A DNA stretch of 64,000 nt from Mycolicibacterium xanthum (GCF_019710635.1 NZ_JAIFZS010000061.1:1-64000); one strand, 5' to 3'; positions 9,996 to 18,446 are shown, numbered from the stretch's first letter. Made by a program: numbers and translations. The notes: generated by a model not told the origin, from the letters alone.

Positions 9996-11381
9996 TCAGC
10001 GGTCGAGAGATGTTCCGATGACCTGGCGGTACTTGCCGCTTGCCCCGACCAAGTCGGGAGGCTGATGGTCGTCGCGCAGCGATACGTTCCGCAGTCCCTG
10101 GCGGTCCAAAAAAACCCGCAGCAAGTGCGATACCGAGGTCCACACTTGCGCGCGCTGTTCGCTGTTCTTGCAGGAAAACCGGACTGCGAGGAGGGTCGGG
10201 TCCTGCTGGATCAGTTGGACGCGGTCGAGGCCATCGACGTCTTCGAGCCCAGCGGTAATGGCGAGCGGAAGTACTTCGACGACGGTGCCGTTTGCGGCGA
10301 ACCGCAGGACGTCGTCGCATCGGCCGATCACCCGGATGGCGGGCAGCGGGCTTCCGCAGTCACAGGGGTCGGGGCGAGCCAGCACGGAATCTCCGAGGTC
10401 GTACCGAATGATGGGCTGCACTCGGTTGGACAGGTCGGTGAGTAGCACGGTGTACGAGGGTTGTCCCGGCGGGACCGGTTGGTAGTCGGCGTCGACGGGC
10501 TCGAGGATCATCCAGTCGCTGCGGTAATGCAGCCACTCATGCCGACAGGTGGTGGCGACCAGCAGGCACTCGGAGCTTACGTAGGCGTCGATGACGGGCG
10601 CTTCGAACGCTGCCGCCATTGTGCGGCGCGCATCGATGGAAACCGTTTCGCCGCCGGTCGCGACGAGACTCGGCCGTATCTGCAGTCGCCCAGCGCGCTG
10701 CTCTTGCGCGAGTTGATGGATCGCACTGGGATACCCCTCGAGAATCGCAGGGTCGATGGTGTTGAGCTGCGACACCATTTCGCCCAGGGGTTGTCCGACA
10801 CTGACGAGTTGCTCACGCTGCGTCCTGCACTTGCTGTCGCGCTGCGCCATGGTGACGATGCCCGCTCCGGCGAAGTGGCCGCCCGTACCGACAACGCGGG
10901 CCTGGCGCATCCTTTTGGCGAGGAGCCGGCGCCAGCGGGCTCGGCGCAACCCTCTGACGGCGCCGAACGCATAACAGGCGTAGGTCGTCGCGATTGCGGC
11001 ACGGTCCGCCACGAATATCCCGGGCCGGCCGGTGGTGCCTGAGCTCCGGCACACGAAATACTCATCGAGAAAACGGATTCCGCTCAGCGAGGAGTCGGCC
11101 ACGAAAGCCTCCACGTCCGCACGTGTTATCCGACGATCCGTAACCCAATCGTCAAAGCGCGCCATCAGCTCTGGTTTGTCCGTTACAGGCAGGTCCGACA
11201 GGCTCACCCGGCCACATTGCAGCCGCGCAAACGCCTCCCGGAAAAATGGGGAGTAGACCCGGGCCTGAGCGACCAGCGCTGCGAGGCGTTCCTCTTGCCG
11301 ACGCTGCAGACCTACTGGACCCTCCCGTTCTGCCCTCCAGAGATCGGCAGCCACCCCCATGGCCGAGCCAATGTCTCTCAT
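9996..11381 (-). CDS. PaaK-like adenylate-forming enzyme (COG1541 type), copy 2
   Basis: A 461-residue paralogue of the convergent gene 8470-9855, sharing the N-terminal DKPELMARFDDWVTDR block, the ATP-loop VCRSSGTTGRPGIFV near residue 111, and the Cys-rich PCDCGSPLPAI segment near residue 337. A GGGAGG Shine-Dalgarno lies 5 bases before the ATG. The two genes end 140 bases apart, tail to tail, as expected from an inverted duplication followed by divergence. No carrier protein or thioesterase sits beside them, so the acid that is activated remains unknown. Confidence 0.75.
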   Translation of the reverse strand: MRDIGSAMGVAADLWRAEREGPVGLQRRQEERLAALVAQARVYSPFFREAFARLQCGRVSLSDLPVTDKPELMARFDDWVTDRRITRADVEAFVADSSLSGIRFLDEYFVCRSSGTTGRPGIFVADRAAIATTYACYAFGAVRGLRRARWRRLLAKRMRQARVVGTGGHFAGAGIVTMAQRDSKCRTQREQLVSVGQPLGEMVSQLNTIDPAILEGYPSAIHQLAQEQRAGRLQIRPSLVATGGETVSIDARRTMAAAFEAPVIDAYVSSECLLVATTCRHEWLHYRSDWMILEPVDADYQPVPPGQPSYTVLLTDLSNRVQPIIRYDLGDSVLARPDPCDCGSPLPAIRVIGRCDDVLRFAANGTVVEVLPLAITAGLEDVDGLDRVQLIQQDPTLLAVRFSCKNSEQRAQVWTSVSHLLRVFLDRQGLRNVSLRDDHQPPDLVGASGKYRQVIGTSLDR

Positions 11382-11802
11382 CTCAACCTCCCGGCGTTGA
11401 CGTTCGAGGTGGACCCGAGGCCGAAGTGAGCCAGGGCTCTGGCGGATGGCTCAGCCATACGAGAGGCCGCGCTGACATTGTGTCAGGCTGCAGGTGCCAT
11501 CGAATCGGAGTCCGGATCAGGAGCAAGTCACGGACTGGCCCACAGCGGCAGTGTTGACCGCCGCCCCGATCCAACACCGCGTTGGCTACCGGTGACTCGG
11601 CCGACGGTGCCCAACCGCGACAACCCCGAACGGGACATTCGCATGTCGCGATCGATCGTGGCCTACACGCCCTGAAAGGGAAATCGGCCACCGTGCATGT
11701 CTTCGCTCTCGGCCAACAGCCCGACAGTGGCTGATTGAGCTGGCGCTCAGTGGATCACTGTGCCGATCGCCGACGCGCGCCGGCACCCTCGGCGCTTCGG
11801 GA
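11382..11802. other. 421-base gap without a supportable gene
   Basis: The gap contains the upstream region of the PaaK-like copy 2 and the downstream region of the secreted Met-rich protein. The only notable element is the palindrome CTGACATTGTGTCAG at 11472-11486 (6-base perfect arms, 3-base centre), about 90 bases upstream of the PaaK copy 2 start, which could be an operator. Short reading frames here lack start signals and family features. Confidence 0.4.
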
Positions 11803-12123
11803 TCAGTAGCCCCAAGGCCCGTGGTCCATCATTCCCGGCCCCCAGGGCCCGGGAGCCCACTGTCCCGGCCCCATCATTCCTGGGCCCCACTCTCCGGGGC
11901 CCATCATGCCGCCGTGGTCCCACTCGTCGGGTCCGGGACAGTCGGGATACCAGACGTTGTCTGCACCCCAACATCCCTGCGGGTCCGGATTCGGGTCGTG
12001 GGCCGGGTATACCGGCGCGGAAACGGTGCCCGGCTGGGCGGTCGCGGCTGCGCCGCCGATCACCGAACCGCAGAGGGCAAGGACCGCCAGAGCGGCGGTC
12101 GTGAATCTTGTGGCGGTGAACAT
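11803..12123 (-). CDS. secreted Met/Trp/Gly/Pro-rich small protein
   Basis: A 106-residue protein. Residues 1-30 form a classic Sec signal (hydrophobic ALAVLALCGSVIGGAAATA). The mature part has two cysteines (CWGADNVWYPDC) and a tail built from repeats of the type GPGMM/GPGEW/GPGQW/GPWGP, with three MM pairs and a HG step. Met pairs with nearby His and Trp are common in exported Cu(I)-binding sequences, so metal binding is a reasonable inference. The ATG at 12123 is chosen over one 39 bases upstream because AAGGGG lies 9 bases ahead of it and the signal peptide then begins correctly. It is the last gene of a three-gene row with the cupredoxin and SHOCT genes. Confidence 0.7.
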   Translation of the reverse strand: MFTATRFTTAALAVLALCGSVIGGAAATAQPGTVSAPVYPAHDPNPDPQGCWGADNVWYPDCPGPDEWDHGGMMGPGEWGPGMMGPGQWAPGPWGPGMMDHGPWGY

Positions 12124-12168
12124 GATCGTCACCCCTTGTCGTTGTGTGCTTTCCACCTTCACGCATTG

Positions 12169-12813
12169 CTAATCGGGTGGACTGACATCCAGTTCGGCAT
12201 ACATTCCGGTCCAGTAGTGACCGGGAATGTTGCAGATCAACTCGTAGCGGCCCGGTGTGAGCGTGACGGTGGTCCAGCCGATACCACCGGGGGCGATGCC
12301 GTCGGTGCCCGGATCGTCGTCATCGCGCTGCGCTCCGCAGCCATCCGAAACCTCGCCCAGGCTGCCGGTCTCCTCGACGGTGCCATCGGCGTTGATGGCA
12401 CGTTGCCCCGGGTATCGGCCCCTCGTAAGGGGCAGCACCACCAATTCGTCCCGCAACCGGCCGGCATTGGTCACCCGGAACGACGCCTCACCGGGAGCAA
12501 CGGTGGCCGGCTGGACGAGGATGCGCATCATCCCCATGCCTGGGCCCCGGAAGCCCATCCCGTGGCCCATCATGGCGTGCATGTCGGTGAGGGTGATGTC
12601 GACGACGGCGCCCGGCAAAGCCGGCACCGCGCAGGAGGCGACAGGAGATCCCCTGGACCCCAGGAATGCGGGACCGGTCGGATACGGCGCATCGGCGACG
12701 ACGTGACCGTGGTGCATCGACGGCCCAACGGTCAACGCCACCGCGCATGCCACTGCGACCACTGCCGCACCGAGTGCGACAGCCAGGTCGCGCGAGTCCC
12801 GGTGGATGCGCAT
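12169..12813 (-). CDS. membrane-anchored cupredoxin-like protein
   Basis: A 214-residue protein with one N-terminal membrane segment (about 10-30) and an exported domain. Near the end, ELICNIPGHYWTGMYAEL gives Cys194, His199 and Met204, the C-x4-H-x4-M set of a type 1 copper site. The usual first His, expected near DELVVLPL (residues 122-129), seems to be replaced by Asp122, so a normal blue-copper centre is doubtful. A Met-rich stretch TDMHAMMGHGMGFRGPGMGMM (residues 77-96) may bind copper independently. It begins 5 bases after the SHOCT gene and is followed by the Met-rich secreted protein, suggesting one operon. Confidence 0.75.
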   Translation of the reverse strand: MRIHRDSRDLAVALGAAVVAVACAVALTVGPSMHHGHVVADAPYPTGPAFLGSRGSPVASCAVPALPGAVVDITLTDMHAMMGHGMGFRGPGMGMMRILVQPATVAPGEASFRVTNAGRLRDELVVLPLTRGRYPGQRAINADGTVEETGSLGEVSDGCGAQRDDDDPGTDGIAPGGIGWTTVTLTPGRYELICNIPGHYWTGMYAELDVSPPD

Positions 12814-12818
12814 CGCCC

Positions 12819-13088
12819 TCAGCGGTGTTCGCGCAGCAGCGTAATCCGCCGCCGGAACTCGTCTTCGTCGATCTCACCCCGGGCGAAGCGGTCGGCCAGT
12901 CGATCCTCCGCCCGCATGCCCTCCGAGACCGGGCCGCCGCGGTGCTGTGCGCTCCCGCCCCCCGACAGGTAGCGGACGGCGAAGACGACCGCCACGATCA
13001 CCGCGACCACCAGCACCACCAGCAAGGTTGTCATGAGGATGCCGCCCCCGCCCCAGCCGTTACCCCATCCCCATCCGTATCCGCACAT
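12819..13088 (-). CDS. SHOCT-domain small membrane protein
   Basis: An 89-residue protein: a short Gly/Trp-rich start (MCGYGWGWGNGWGGGG), one membrane helix at about 20-40, then RAEDRLADRFARGEIDEDEFRRR, a SHOCT domain, a short oligomerisation module usually found at protein ends. GGGAGG lies 5 bases before the ATG at 13088, which supports this start over much longer upstream readings. It heads the three-gene row with the cupredoxin, and lies back to back with the ArsR-type regulator. Its role is unknown; SHOCT proteins often sit beside metal and stress genes. Confidence 0.75.
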   Translation of the reverse strand: MCGYGWGWGNGWGGGGILMTTLLVVLVVAVIVAVVFAVRYLSGGGSAQHRGGPVSEGMRAEDRLADRFARGEIDEDEFRRRITLLREHR

Positions 13089-13194
13089 CGCTGCCTCCCG
13101 AACAAGGCACTGTCCTGAACCTTCGTAGGCCAGGATGCGCCGGCGCCGCGCCGAAGGGTAGGGCCGATGGTCCCGTTTTCCCGCTGCACCGCTA

Positions 13195-13200
13195 TAACAT
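13195..13200 (+). promoter_or_regulatory. -10 element of the arsR-type/CDF operon
   Basis: TAACAT (within TATAACAT) lies 6 bases before the ATG at 13207, which suggests a leaderless transcript. The AT-rich patch in GC-rich surroundings could also be where the regulator binds its own promoter. Confidence 0.45.
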
Positions 13201-13206
13201 CGCCGA

Positions 13207-13578
13207 ATGACGATGACGACCGGGCCGGCGGCCGTGCATCGGGCAGAGCTGGCATCGGCGGCGGCGTTGTTTCGTTCGCTCGGGGACCCCACCTGGTTGG
13301 CGATCCTGCGCCGGCTGGCGGTTGGGCCGGCGCGGGTCGTCGAGCTGGTGCAGGTGGCGGGTCTGGCGCAGTCCACCGTCTCCAGGCACCTGGCCTGCCT
13401 GCGGGACTGCGGTCTGGTGGCCTCCGAGCCGGTGGGGCGCGCCTCGCTGTTTCGACTCACCCAACCTGCACTGATCGATGTGTTCACCGCTGCCCAAGCC
13501 GTGTTGGATGCGACCGGTCCAGCTGCGACCGGCTGTCCGGCATTCGGCATCGACGGCTTCGCACCCGAAACACCGTGA
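13207..13578 (+). CDS. ArsR/SmtB family regulator, CmtR-like metal sensor
   Basis: A 123-residue winged-helix repressor. The HTH lies around LAQSTVSRHLACLRDCGLV (residues 53-71). Cys64 and Cys68 fall in and after the recognition helix and Cys110 lies near the end. M. tuberculosis CmtR binds Cd(II)/Pb(II) through Cys57, Cys61 and Cys102, with nearly the same spacing (4 and 41 against 4 and 42 here), so this is very likely a thiolate sensor of soft metals. The stop overlaps the GTG of the next gene, a cation-efflux protein, as expected for a sensor-exporter pair. Confidence 0.85.
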   Translation: MTMTTGPAAVHRAELASAAALFRSLGDPTWLAILRRLAVGPARVVELVQVAGLAQSTVSRHLACLRDCGLVASEPVGRASLFRLTQPALIDVFTAAQAVLDATGPAATGCPAFGIDGFAPETP

Positions 13579-14213
13579 CCCACGCCGGCGGCGCACCCAC
13601 CGATGCCCGGGCGGTCCGGCTCACCCGAAAGGGCCTGCGCCTGGCGCAGTTCACCATCGCCTACAACGTCGCCGAAGGCGTCATCGCCGTCACGGCCGGA
13701 CTCGTCGCCGGGCTCATCTCGGTCGTCGGATTCGGATTCGACTCGGCCATCGAGTCGCTTTCCGCGATCCTGGTCACTCTGCGGTTGTCCGCCCGGCTGC
13801 GCGACGGAAGCGTCGATGAACGCAGGGAACGTCAGACCCTCAGGCTCGTCGCCGTCTCGTTCTTCGTCCTCGCCGCGTATGTCACCGTCGAGGGCATCCG
13901 CGATCTCGTTGCCGGCGAGAGGCCGCACGCCTCCCCGGTCGCGGTCGGCCTGCTCGTGACATCGCTCGTCGTGATGCCCGTCCTGGCGGCGGCGAAGAAG
14001 CGAGTCGGGGCGGCCCTTCGCGACAACCTGATCCTCGCCGACGCCGCGCAGACCAAGATCTGCGTGCTGCTCAGCATCTCCACCCTGCTCGGCGTGGGCT
14101 TGTTCCAACTCACCGGAATCGCCTGGCTCGACCCGGCGGCCGGGTTCGTCATCGCCGCCTTCGCCGTCCATGAGGGCCGAGAGGCCTGGGCCGGCGAGCT
14201 CGTCGACGACTGA
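13575..14213 (+). CDS. cation diffusion facilitator-like efflux protein
   Basis: A 212-residue membrane protein with about five hydrophobic segments. The segment FGFDSAIESLSAI (about residues 52-64) carries the acidic residue found in helix 2 of CDF transporters, and LADAAQTKICVLLSI resembles helix 5 with its D-x-x-x-D/K position. It lacks the cytoplasmic C-terminal domain of full-length CDF proteins, which is also true of many short mycobacterial homologues. The GTG overlaps the regulator's stop (GTGA). The likely task is export of the metal sensed by the CmtR-like protein. Confidence 0.75.
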   Translation: MTHAGGAPTDARAVRLTRKGLRLAQFTIAYNVAEGVIAVTAGLVAGLISVVGFGFDSAIESLSAILVTLRLSARLRDGSVDERRERQTLRLVAVSFFVLAAYVTVEGIRDLVAGERPHASPVAVGLLVTSLVVMPVLAAAKKRVGAALRDNLILADAAQTKICVLLSISTLLGVGLFQLTGIAWLDPAAGFVIAAFAVHEGREAWAGELVDD

Positions 14214-14280
14214 ACGTCGAGCAACCGGGCGCCGGGCCCGGGCCCGGGCGTCCGGCCCTCTCGCGGCGTCGTGCCCCCGA

Positions 14281-15627
14281 TCAGGTGATGGTGCGGATCA
14301 GCTTCTTGTTGACGAACTCGCCGATACCCAGGGTGCCGAGCTCCCGGCCGAAGCCGGAACGCTTGATCCCGCCGAACGGGAGCTCCACACCGTCGGCCTG
14401 CACCCCGTTGACGAACACCATGCCCGCGTCGATCTTGGCGGCGACCCGCTTGGCCTGCTCGGCATCGGTGGTGAAGACGTAGGAACCCAGCCCGAACGGG
14501 GTGTCGTTGGCCAGTGCCAGTGCCTCGTCCTCCGATCCGGCCTTGAAGACCATCGCGATCGGCCCGAACAGCTCCTGGTAGTAGGCGTCGTTGTCGGGGT
14601 GCACATCGGTCAGCACACCGGTCGGGAAGAAGGCGCCGCTGCGCTCGCCGGCGCTGGCCAGCGTCGCACCCTGCTCGACGGCGCTGTCGACCTGCTCCTG
14701 CAGGCGCTCGGCGGCCAGCGCCGACGACAGCGGGGTGATGCTGTCGGCGGCAGCGAGAACCGCGGCGGTGAACTTCTCCACGAACGGCTCGTAGAGCTCC
14801 TCGATCACGATGAACCGCTTTGCCGCGTTGCAGGCCTGCCCGGTGTTGTCCAGCCGTGCCGCCACCGCCTTCTCGACCGTGTCGTCCAGATCGCCGGTGG
14901 ACAGCAGGATGAACGGGTCGGAACCACCCAGTTCGAGCACCACCTTCTTCAGGTTGCGGCCGGCAACCTCGGCGACGGCCGCGCCGGCGCGCTCGGATCC
15001 GGTCAACGAGATCGCCGCGACCCGCGGATCCTCGATGAGCGTGGCCACCTGCTCGTTGGTGGCGTAGATGTTGACGTAGGCCCCCGGCGGGAAGCCCGCG
15101 TCGTCGAAGATCTGCTGGATCGCCGCCGACGACTCCGGACATTGCGGGGCGTGCTTGAGCAGGATGGTGTTGCCGATGCACAGGTTGGGGCCGGCGAAGC
15201 GGGCGACCTGGTAGGCCGGGAAGTTCCACGGCATGATGCCCAGCAGGACGCCGTAGGGGCAGCTCTTGATCACCGCGTCACCGGTGCCGTCGAGCAGTTC
15301 GATCGGCTGGTCGGCGAGCAGCTTCTCGGCGTTGTCGGCGTAGTACTCGTAGATCGCGCCGCTGAACTCCACCTCGCCGATCGCATCCTCCAGTGGCTTG
15401 CCCATCTCACGCACGATGATCGCGCCCAGTTCGGCCGCGCGTTCGTTGTGCAACTCACCGACACGACGGACCAGCGCCGCGCGCTCGGCGACGGTCGTGG
15501 TCTTCGCCCACGTCTTACCGGCCGCGAACGCCGATGCCAGGGCGGCCTCGATCTCGGCGTCGGTGGCGGTCGGGTACTCCTTGACGACGTCGCCGGAAGC
15601 CGGGTCGGTCACGGCATACAGGCTCAT
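14281..15627 (-). CDS. gabD1: succinate-semialdehyde dehydrogenase (aldehyde dehydrogenase family)
   Basis: A 448-residue NAD(P)-dependent aldehyde dehydrogenase. LLGIMPWNFPAYQVARF (near residue 128), the nucleotide-site SLTGSERAGAAVAEVAG, the general-base segment VLELGGSDPF, and the catalytic Cys in NTGQACNAAKRF are all present. Length and wording fit the mycobacterial GabD1 type, which oxidises succinate semialdehyde to succinate; other small semialdehydes are possible. GGAGG lies 6 bases before the ATG. The 67 bases to the convergent cation-efflux gene are extremely GC-rich (GGGCCC runs) and could fold as a terminator. Confidence 0.82.
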   Translation of the reverse strand: MSLYAVTDPASGDVVKEYPTATDAEIEAALASAFAAGKTWAKTTTVAERAALVRRVGELHNERAAELGAIIVREMGKPLEDAIGEVEFSGAIYEYYADNAEKLLADQPIELLDGTGDAVIKSCPYGVLLGIMPWNFPAYQVARFAGPNLCIGNTILLKHAPQCPESSAAIQQIFDDAGFPPGAYVNIYATNEQVATLIEDPRVAAISLTGSERAGAAVAEVAGRNLKKVVLELGGSDPFILLSTGDLDDTVEKAVAARLDNTGQACNAAKRFIVIEELYEPFVEKFTAAVLAAADSITPLSSALAAERLQEQVDSAVEQGATLASAGERSGAFFPTGVLTDVHPDNDAYYQELFGPIAMVFKAGSEDEALALANDTPFGLGSYVFTTDAEQAKRVAAKIDAGMVFVNGVQADGVELPFGGIKRSGFGRELGTLGIGEFVNKKLIRTIT

Positions 15628-15925
15628 CTTGTTCCTCCAGTGTCGGTCGCGGTGAACGGGTCGCTGTGCGCTCCCTACAGATCAGTACAGCGTGATGAAG
15701 AGTCTGTCACTGACGGCGCGGAAGAGGCCGGAAATCCACGGCGTGACCTCGATCCGGATGGTGTCCGACACGTCTCTTCTGCGGACGGATTCGTGGGCGG
15801 TCACCGGCGTGCCGGGCCGTCGGGCGGACCGATCGACACGATCCTTGCGTTCCGATGACGGCGAAGGCCGGGTCCGCCCGAGCTCGAGGGGCAAATCTGA
15901 GACGATCTTGAGGAACGACGGGCGG
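15628..15925. other. 298-base gap upstream of the semialdehyde dehydrogenase
   Basis: This stretch holds the end of the DUF1214-like transcript and the control region of the dehydrogenase gene. I see no coding sequence or clear operator in it. Confidence 0.4.
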
Positions 15926-17299
15926 TCAGTACTGGCGGTACCGCCGTTGGACGTGGTCGCGGCGAACTCCGATGACCGCGCGCCGTTCGCCGGCCGACAC
16001 CGTGCGGGTTTCCGCGGGCAATGTCGCACGCACATCGGCCAGCGCGACCGTGCGCACCGCGATCTGAGGCAGCGCGTCGGGCGGTTGCGGGTAGGTCCAG
16101 CGCGCGGTGAGGAAGCCTTCCCGAAGGCCGGTGGTATCCAGCCAATTCGGCACGCCGGGGTCGGCGTGCGAGACCACGAAGCGCGTCGCTCCGTCGCCGT
16201 CGGGCTCGGCCTGAAACCCGTTGAGGCTCGTGTGCCGATTGGCGTAGTCCAGTGACTCGCCCCAGAAGTTCGCGAGGTGGAAGCCGAAGTACACCGGCGC
16301 CACCGGAGTCTTCAGCTCGACGATGAGCGCCTCGTCGGGTTCCAGGTCGAACGTGCCGCCGCTGTAGACATTGGTGCTCTGCCCGCCACCGGTCCCCATC
16401 TGCGCCCGGTTCGGCGCGTTGAGGTCGTTGCGCGGCATGAACCGCGGGCCGTCGTCGCCGCGACGGCGAAACGCGCCGAGCAGGCTGTCGTAGAACTGAT
16501 TCCAGAAGTTGATCTGGCCGTCGGCGATCTCGCCGACCCGGCGCAGTCGCTCCGCCGCGGCTGCCGGCGTGATCGCCCCGGCCGGCTCGGCATCGGGGTC
16601 GGCCCGGCCGATCAGCAACTCGGGGGCGACCTCGTTCTCCCAGTCGTGGAACAACGAACGCACGATGACGTATCGCGCGCAACGATCGTCGAGGCGGGTG
16701 GGCAGGAACGCGCCGCGGCAGTCGGCCGGCCGCTCGGGCGCCAGCGTGATCTCGAAGCGACCGTCGTCGTCGACCGTCAACTCGGTGCTGTCCACCGCAC
16801 CGGTGATGACGCGTCCCGTCGGTCCGAGCTCGGTCAGGCTGCCGGTATCGCCGGCGTAGGACGTGTGCGCCTCCGCGATCAGGTATTGCGGGGCCTTGGG
16901 TCCCGTGCCGGAGCCGCTGTGGTGCGCGCCGGACCGCCAGTGCGCGTGGTCGGCCACCCGCCCGCGGATCAGGTACCGCCGGGTTCCGTCGATGGCGGCC
17001 GACAGGTAGAGGGCGTCGGCGTTGTCGATGGTGCCCTTGTCGACGGGTTGAATGGCCCTCCGGAAGTAGGGCAGGTCCGGTTCCTCGAGGAAGGCCCGCT
17101 CGACGCCGCTGAGGACATAGCCCATCAGGTACCGGTATCCCTCCGCGAGCCCCCGGTCGGTCGGCGGCGGGGCGTGCAGCGCCGGAGTGTCGATCGCGGC
17201 GCGGGCCCGCTCGAGCGCGGAGACCATGTCCGTCCAGGCTGCCCGCAGGGTGGCCGCACTCTGCTCAATGGACATCTCAGTGCGCATCTCGGTGGACAT
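15926..17299 (-). CDS. DUF1214-like protein of unknown function, second copy
   Basis: A 457-residue paralogue of 2445-3689, with DPGVPNWLDTTGLREGFLT near residue 383 and a similar RRxYRxx end. It has no signal peptide. The start at 17299 is preferred because GAGGAG lies 7 bases ahead of it; this makes the gene overlap the sulfotransferase end by 23 bases. ATGs at 17287 and 17275 are alternatives. Expressed with the sulfotransferase from one promoter, it repeats the pairing seen at 1294-3689. No catalytic motif is recognised. Confidence 0.6.
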   Translation of the reverse strand: MSTEMRTEMSIEQSAATLRAAWTDMVSALERARAAIDTPALHAPPPTDRGLAEGYRYLMGYVLSGVERAFLEEPDLPYFRRAIQPVDKGTIDNADALYLSAAIDGTRRYLIRGRVADHAHWRSGAHHSGSGTGPKAPQYLIAEAHTSYAGDTGSLTELGPTGRVITGAVDSTELTVDDDGRFEITLAPERPADCRGAFLPTRLDDRCARYVIVRSLFHDWENEVAPELLIGRADPDAEPAGAITPAAAAERLRRVGEIADGQINFWNQFYDSLLGAFRRRGDDGPRFMPRNDLNAPNRAQMGTGGGQSTNVYSGGTFDLEPDEALIVELKTPVAPVYFGFHLANFWGESLDYANRHTSLNGFQAEPDGDGATRFVVSHADPGVPNWLDTTGLREGFLTARWTYPQPPDALPQIAVRTVALADVRATLPAETRTVSAGERRAVIGVRRDHVQRRYRQY

Positions 17300-18446
17300 C
17301 GGCGTACTCCTCATGGTCTGCGTCCCAACCGAACTCGTCGAACAGCGGAGCCAGCCTGGTCCTGATCTCGTCGGGGTCCAGGCCGAACTCCTGCAGGTTG
17401 TAGTGGTGGGCCGTCTCGTGGGTCTGTCCATCCGCACGCTCGAATGCCCGGGTGGCGGCCGGTCCCGCCGGCAGGCCGAGGTCGCGATAGATCCCGAACA
17501 TGGTGGCCGACGGGTGCCCGACGAGGTCGCGATAGTCCACCACACACGACCTGACGCCGGGATGGGCCGCGAGGACCTCGAGAGGGTGGGTGTAGGAGTG
17601 GTACGACTGATCGGCCAGCGTCCGCAACGAGGTCTGGATCAGCTGCTCGTCGCGCCCCTGCAGCCGCCACGAGTTCTGCAGCATCTTCAGCAGGCTCGGG
17701 ATGGTGTCGTAGGGATTGCGCACCGGCACGATGAAGCCGGCGTCGGGGAACGTCTCGATCAGCGACTCGACGCGACCACAGAACGTCGGATTCTTGCTCA
17801 GGAGCGTTCCGCCGCCGTTGAGGGCGACCTGACGCCGCACGCATTCCCGGTAGAACTGCATCACCCGGCGCCGCTTGCGGCTCGGCCAGCGGTCGACGTG
17901 ATAGAAGTCCAGCTGGTCGAGGTAGGGGAACAACACGATCCACGACCCGGACGCCAGCGAGAAGGTCAGCAGGAAGTCATCCTCCTCGGCGGTGAACAAC
18001 CCGGTTCGGTGCATGTCGTTCGTCGCCGCGAACGCCTTGTCGTCGACCGCGTCCAGCCGACGGCGCAGCCGGCTCCCGAAGAGCTTCTCGTCGATCCCGA
18101 GCAGCAGCCTCAACAGCCGCTTCTCCAGCAGCGAGGGGAAGAACATCTCGTAGAGCAGTACGTAGCTGAACTGCGGATCGTTCGTCATCAGGCGATGCAG
18201 ATAGGTGGTGCCGCTGCGGGCGTGGCCCACACAGAAGATCGGCCGGCGCACCTCGGTGCGCCGCAGCGACGGGAACAGCAGCGGGTCCAGCGCGAAGCAG
18301 ATGGCGTGTAGGGCGGCCACCGCGGGAAGGGCGAACAGGAAGGCGGCGTACAGCTTTAGCCGCCGGGAGGCGGGCCGTTCGGCCCTCAGCAGGGTCAGCA
18401 TCCTGCGGTACGTCCACCAGTCGAAGTAGAACCGGCCACCGGTCAC
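17277..18446 (-). CDS. PAPS-dependent sulfotransferase, second copy
   Basis: A 389-residue sulfotransferase of the Stf type, clearly different from the one at 1294-2445. The phosphosulfate loop FCVGHARSGTTYLHRLM lies near residues 71-87 and GFIVPVRNPYDTIPSL near 240 forms the 3'-phosphate site. The N-terminal LKLYAAFLFALPAVAALHAICF (about 31-52) is hydrophobic and could attach the enzyme to the membrane, suggesting a lipid-like acceptor; that is inference. It is divergent from the second LLM oxidoreductase across an 85-base control region. Confidence 0.85.
   Translation of the reverse strand: MTGGRFYFDWWTYRRMLTLLRAERPASRRLKLYAAFLFALPAVAALHAICFALDPLLFPSLRRTEVRRPIFCVGHARSGTTYLHRLMTNDPQFSYVLLYEMFFPSLLEKRLLRLLLGIDEKLFGSRLRRRLDAVDDKAFAATNDMHRTGLFTAEEDDFLLTFSLASGSWIVLFPYLDQLDFYHVDRWPSRKRRRVMQFYRECVRRQVALNGGGTLLSKNPTFCGRVESLIETFPDAGFIVPVRNPYDTIPSLLKMLQNSWRLQGRDEQLIQTSLRTLADQSYHSYTHPLEVLAAHPGVRSCVVDYRDLVGHPSATMFGIYRDLGLPAGPAATRAFERADGQTHETAHHYNLQEFGLDPDEIRTRLAPLFDEFGWDADHEEYADVHRDAH

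Noticed and set aside
8620..10320. A 566-codon open frame on the minus strand
   Set aside because: It runs antisense through the PaaK-like gene, has low-complexity Arg/Gly/His composition and no family motif, as expected from high-GC shadow frames.
12819..14171. A 450-codon minus-strand frame including the SHOCT protein
   Set aside because: Only the last 89 codons look like a protein, and a GGGAGG site precedes their ATG at 13088; the rest is antisense to the regulator and CDF genes.
14170..15858. A 562-codon plus-strand frame over the aldehyde dehydrogenase
   Set aside because: It is antisense to a gene with all catalytic motifs and has no recognisable features.
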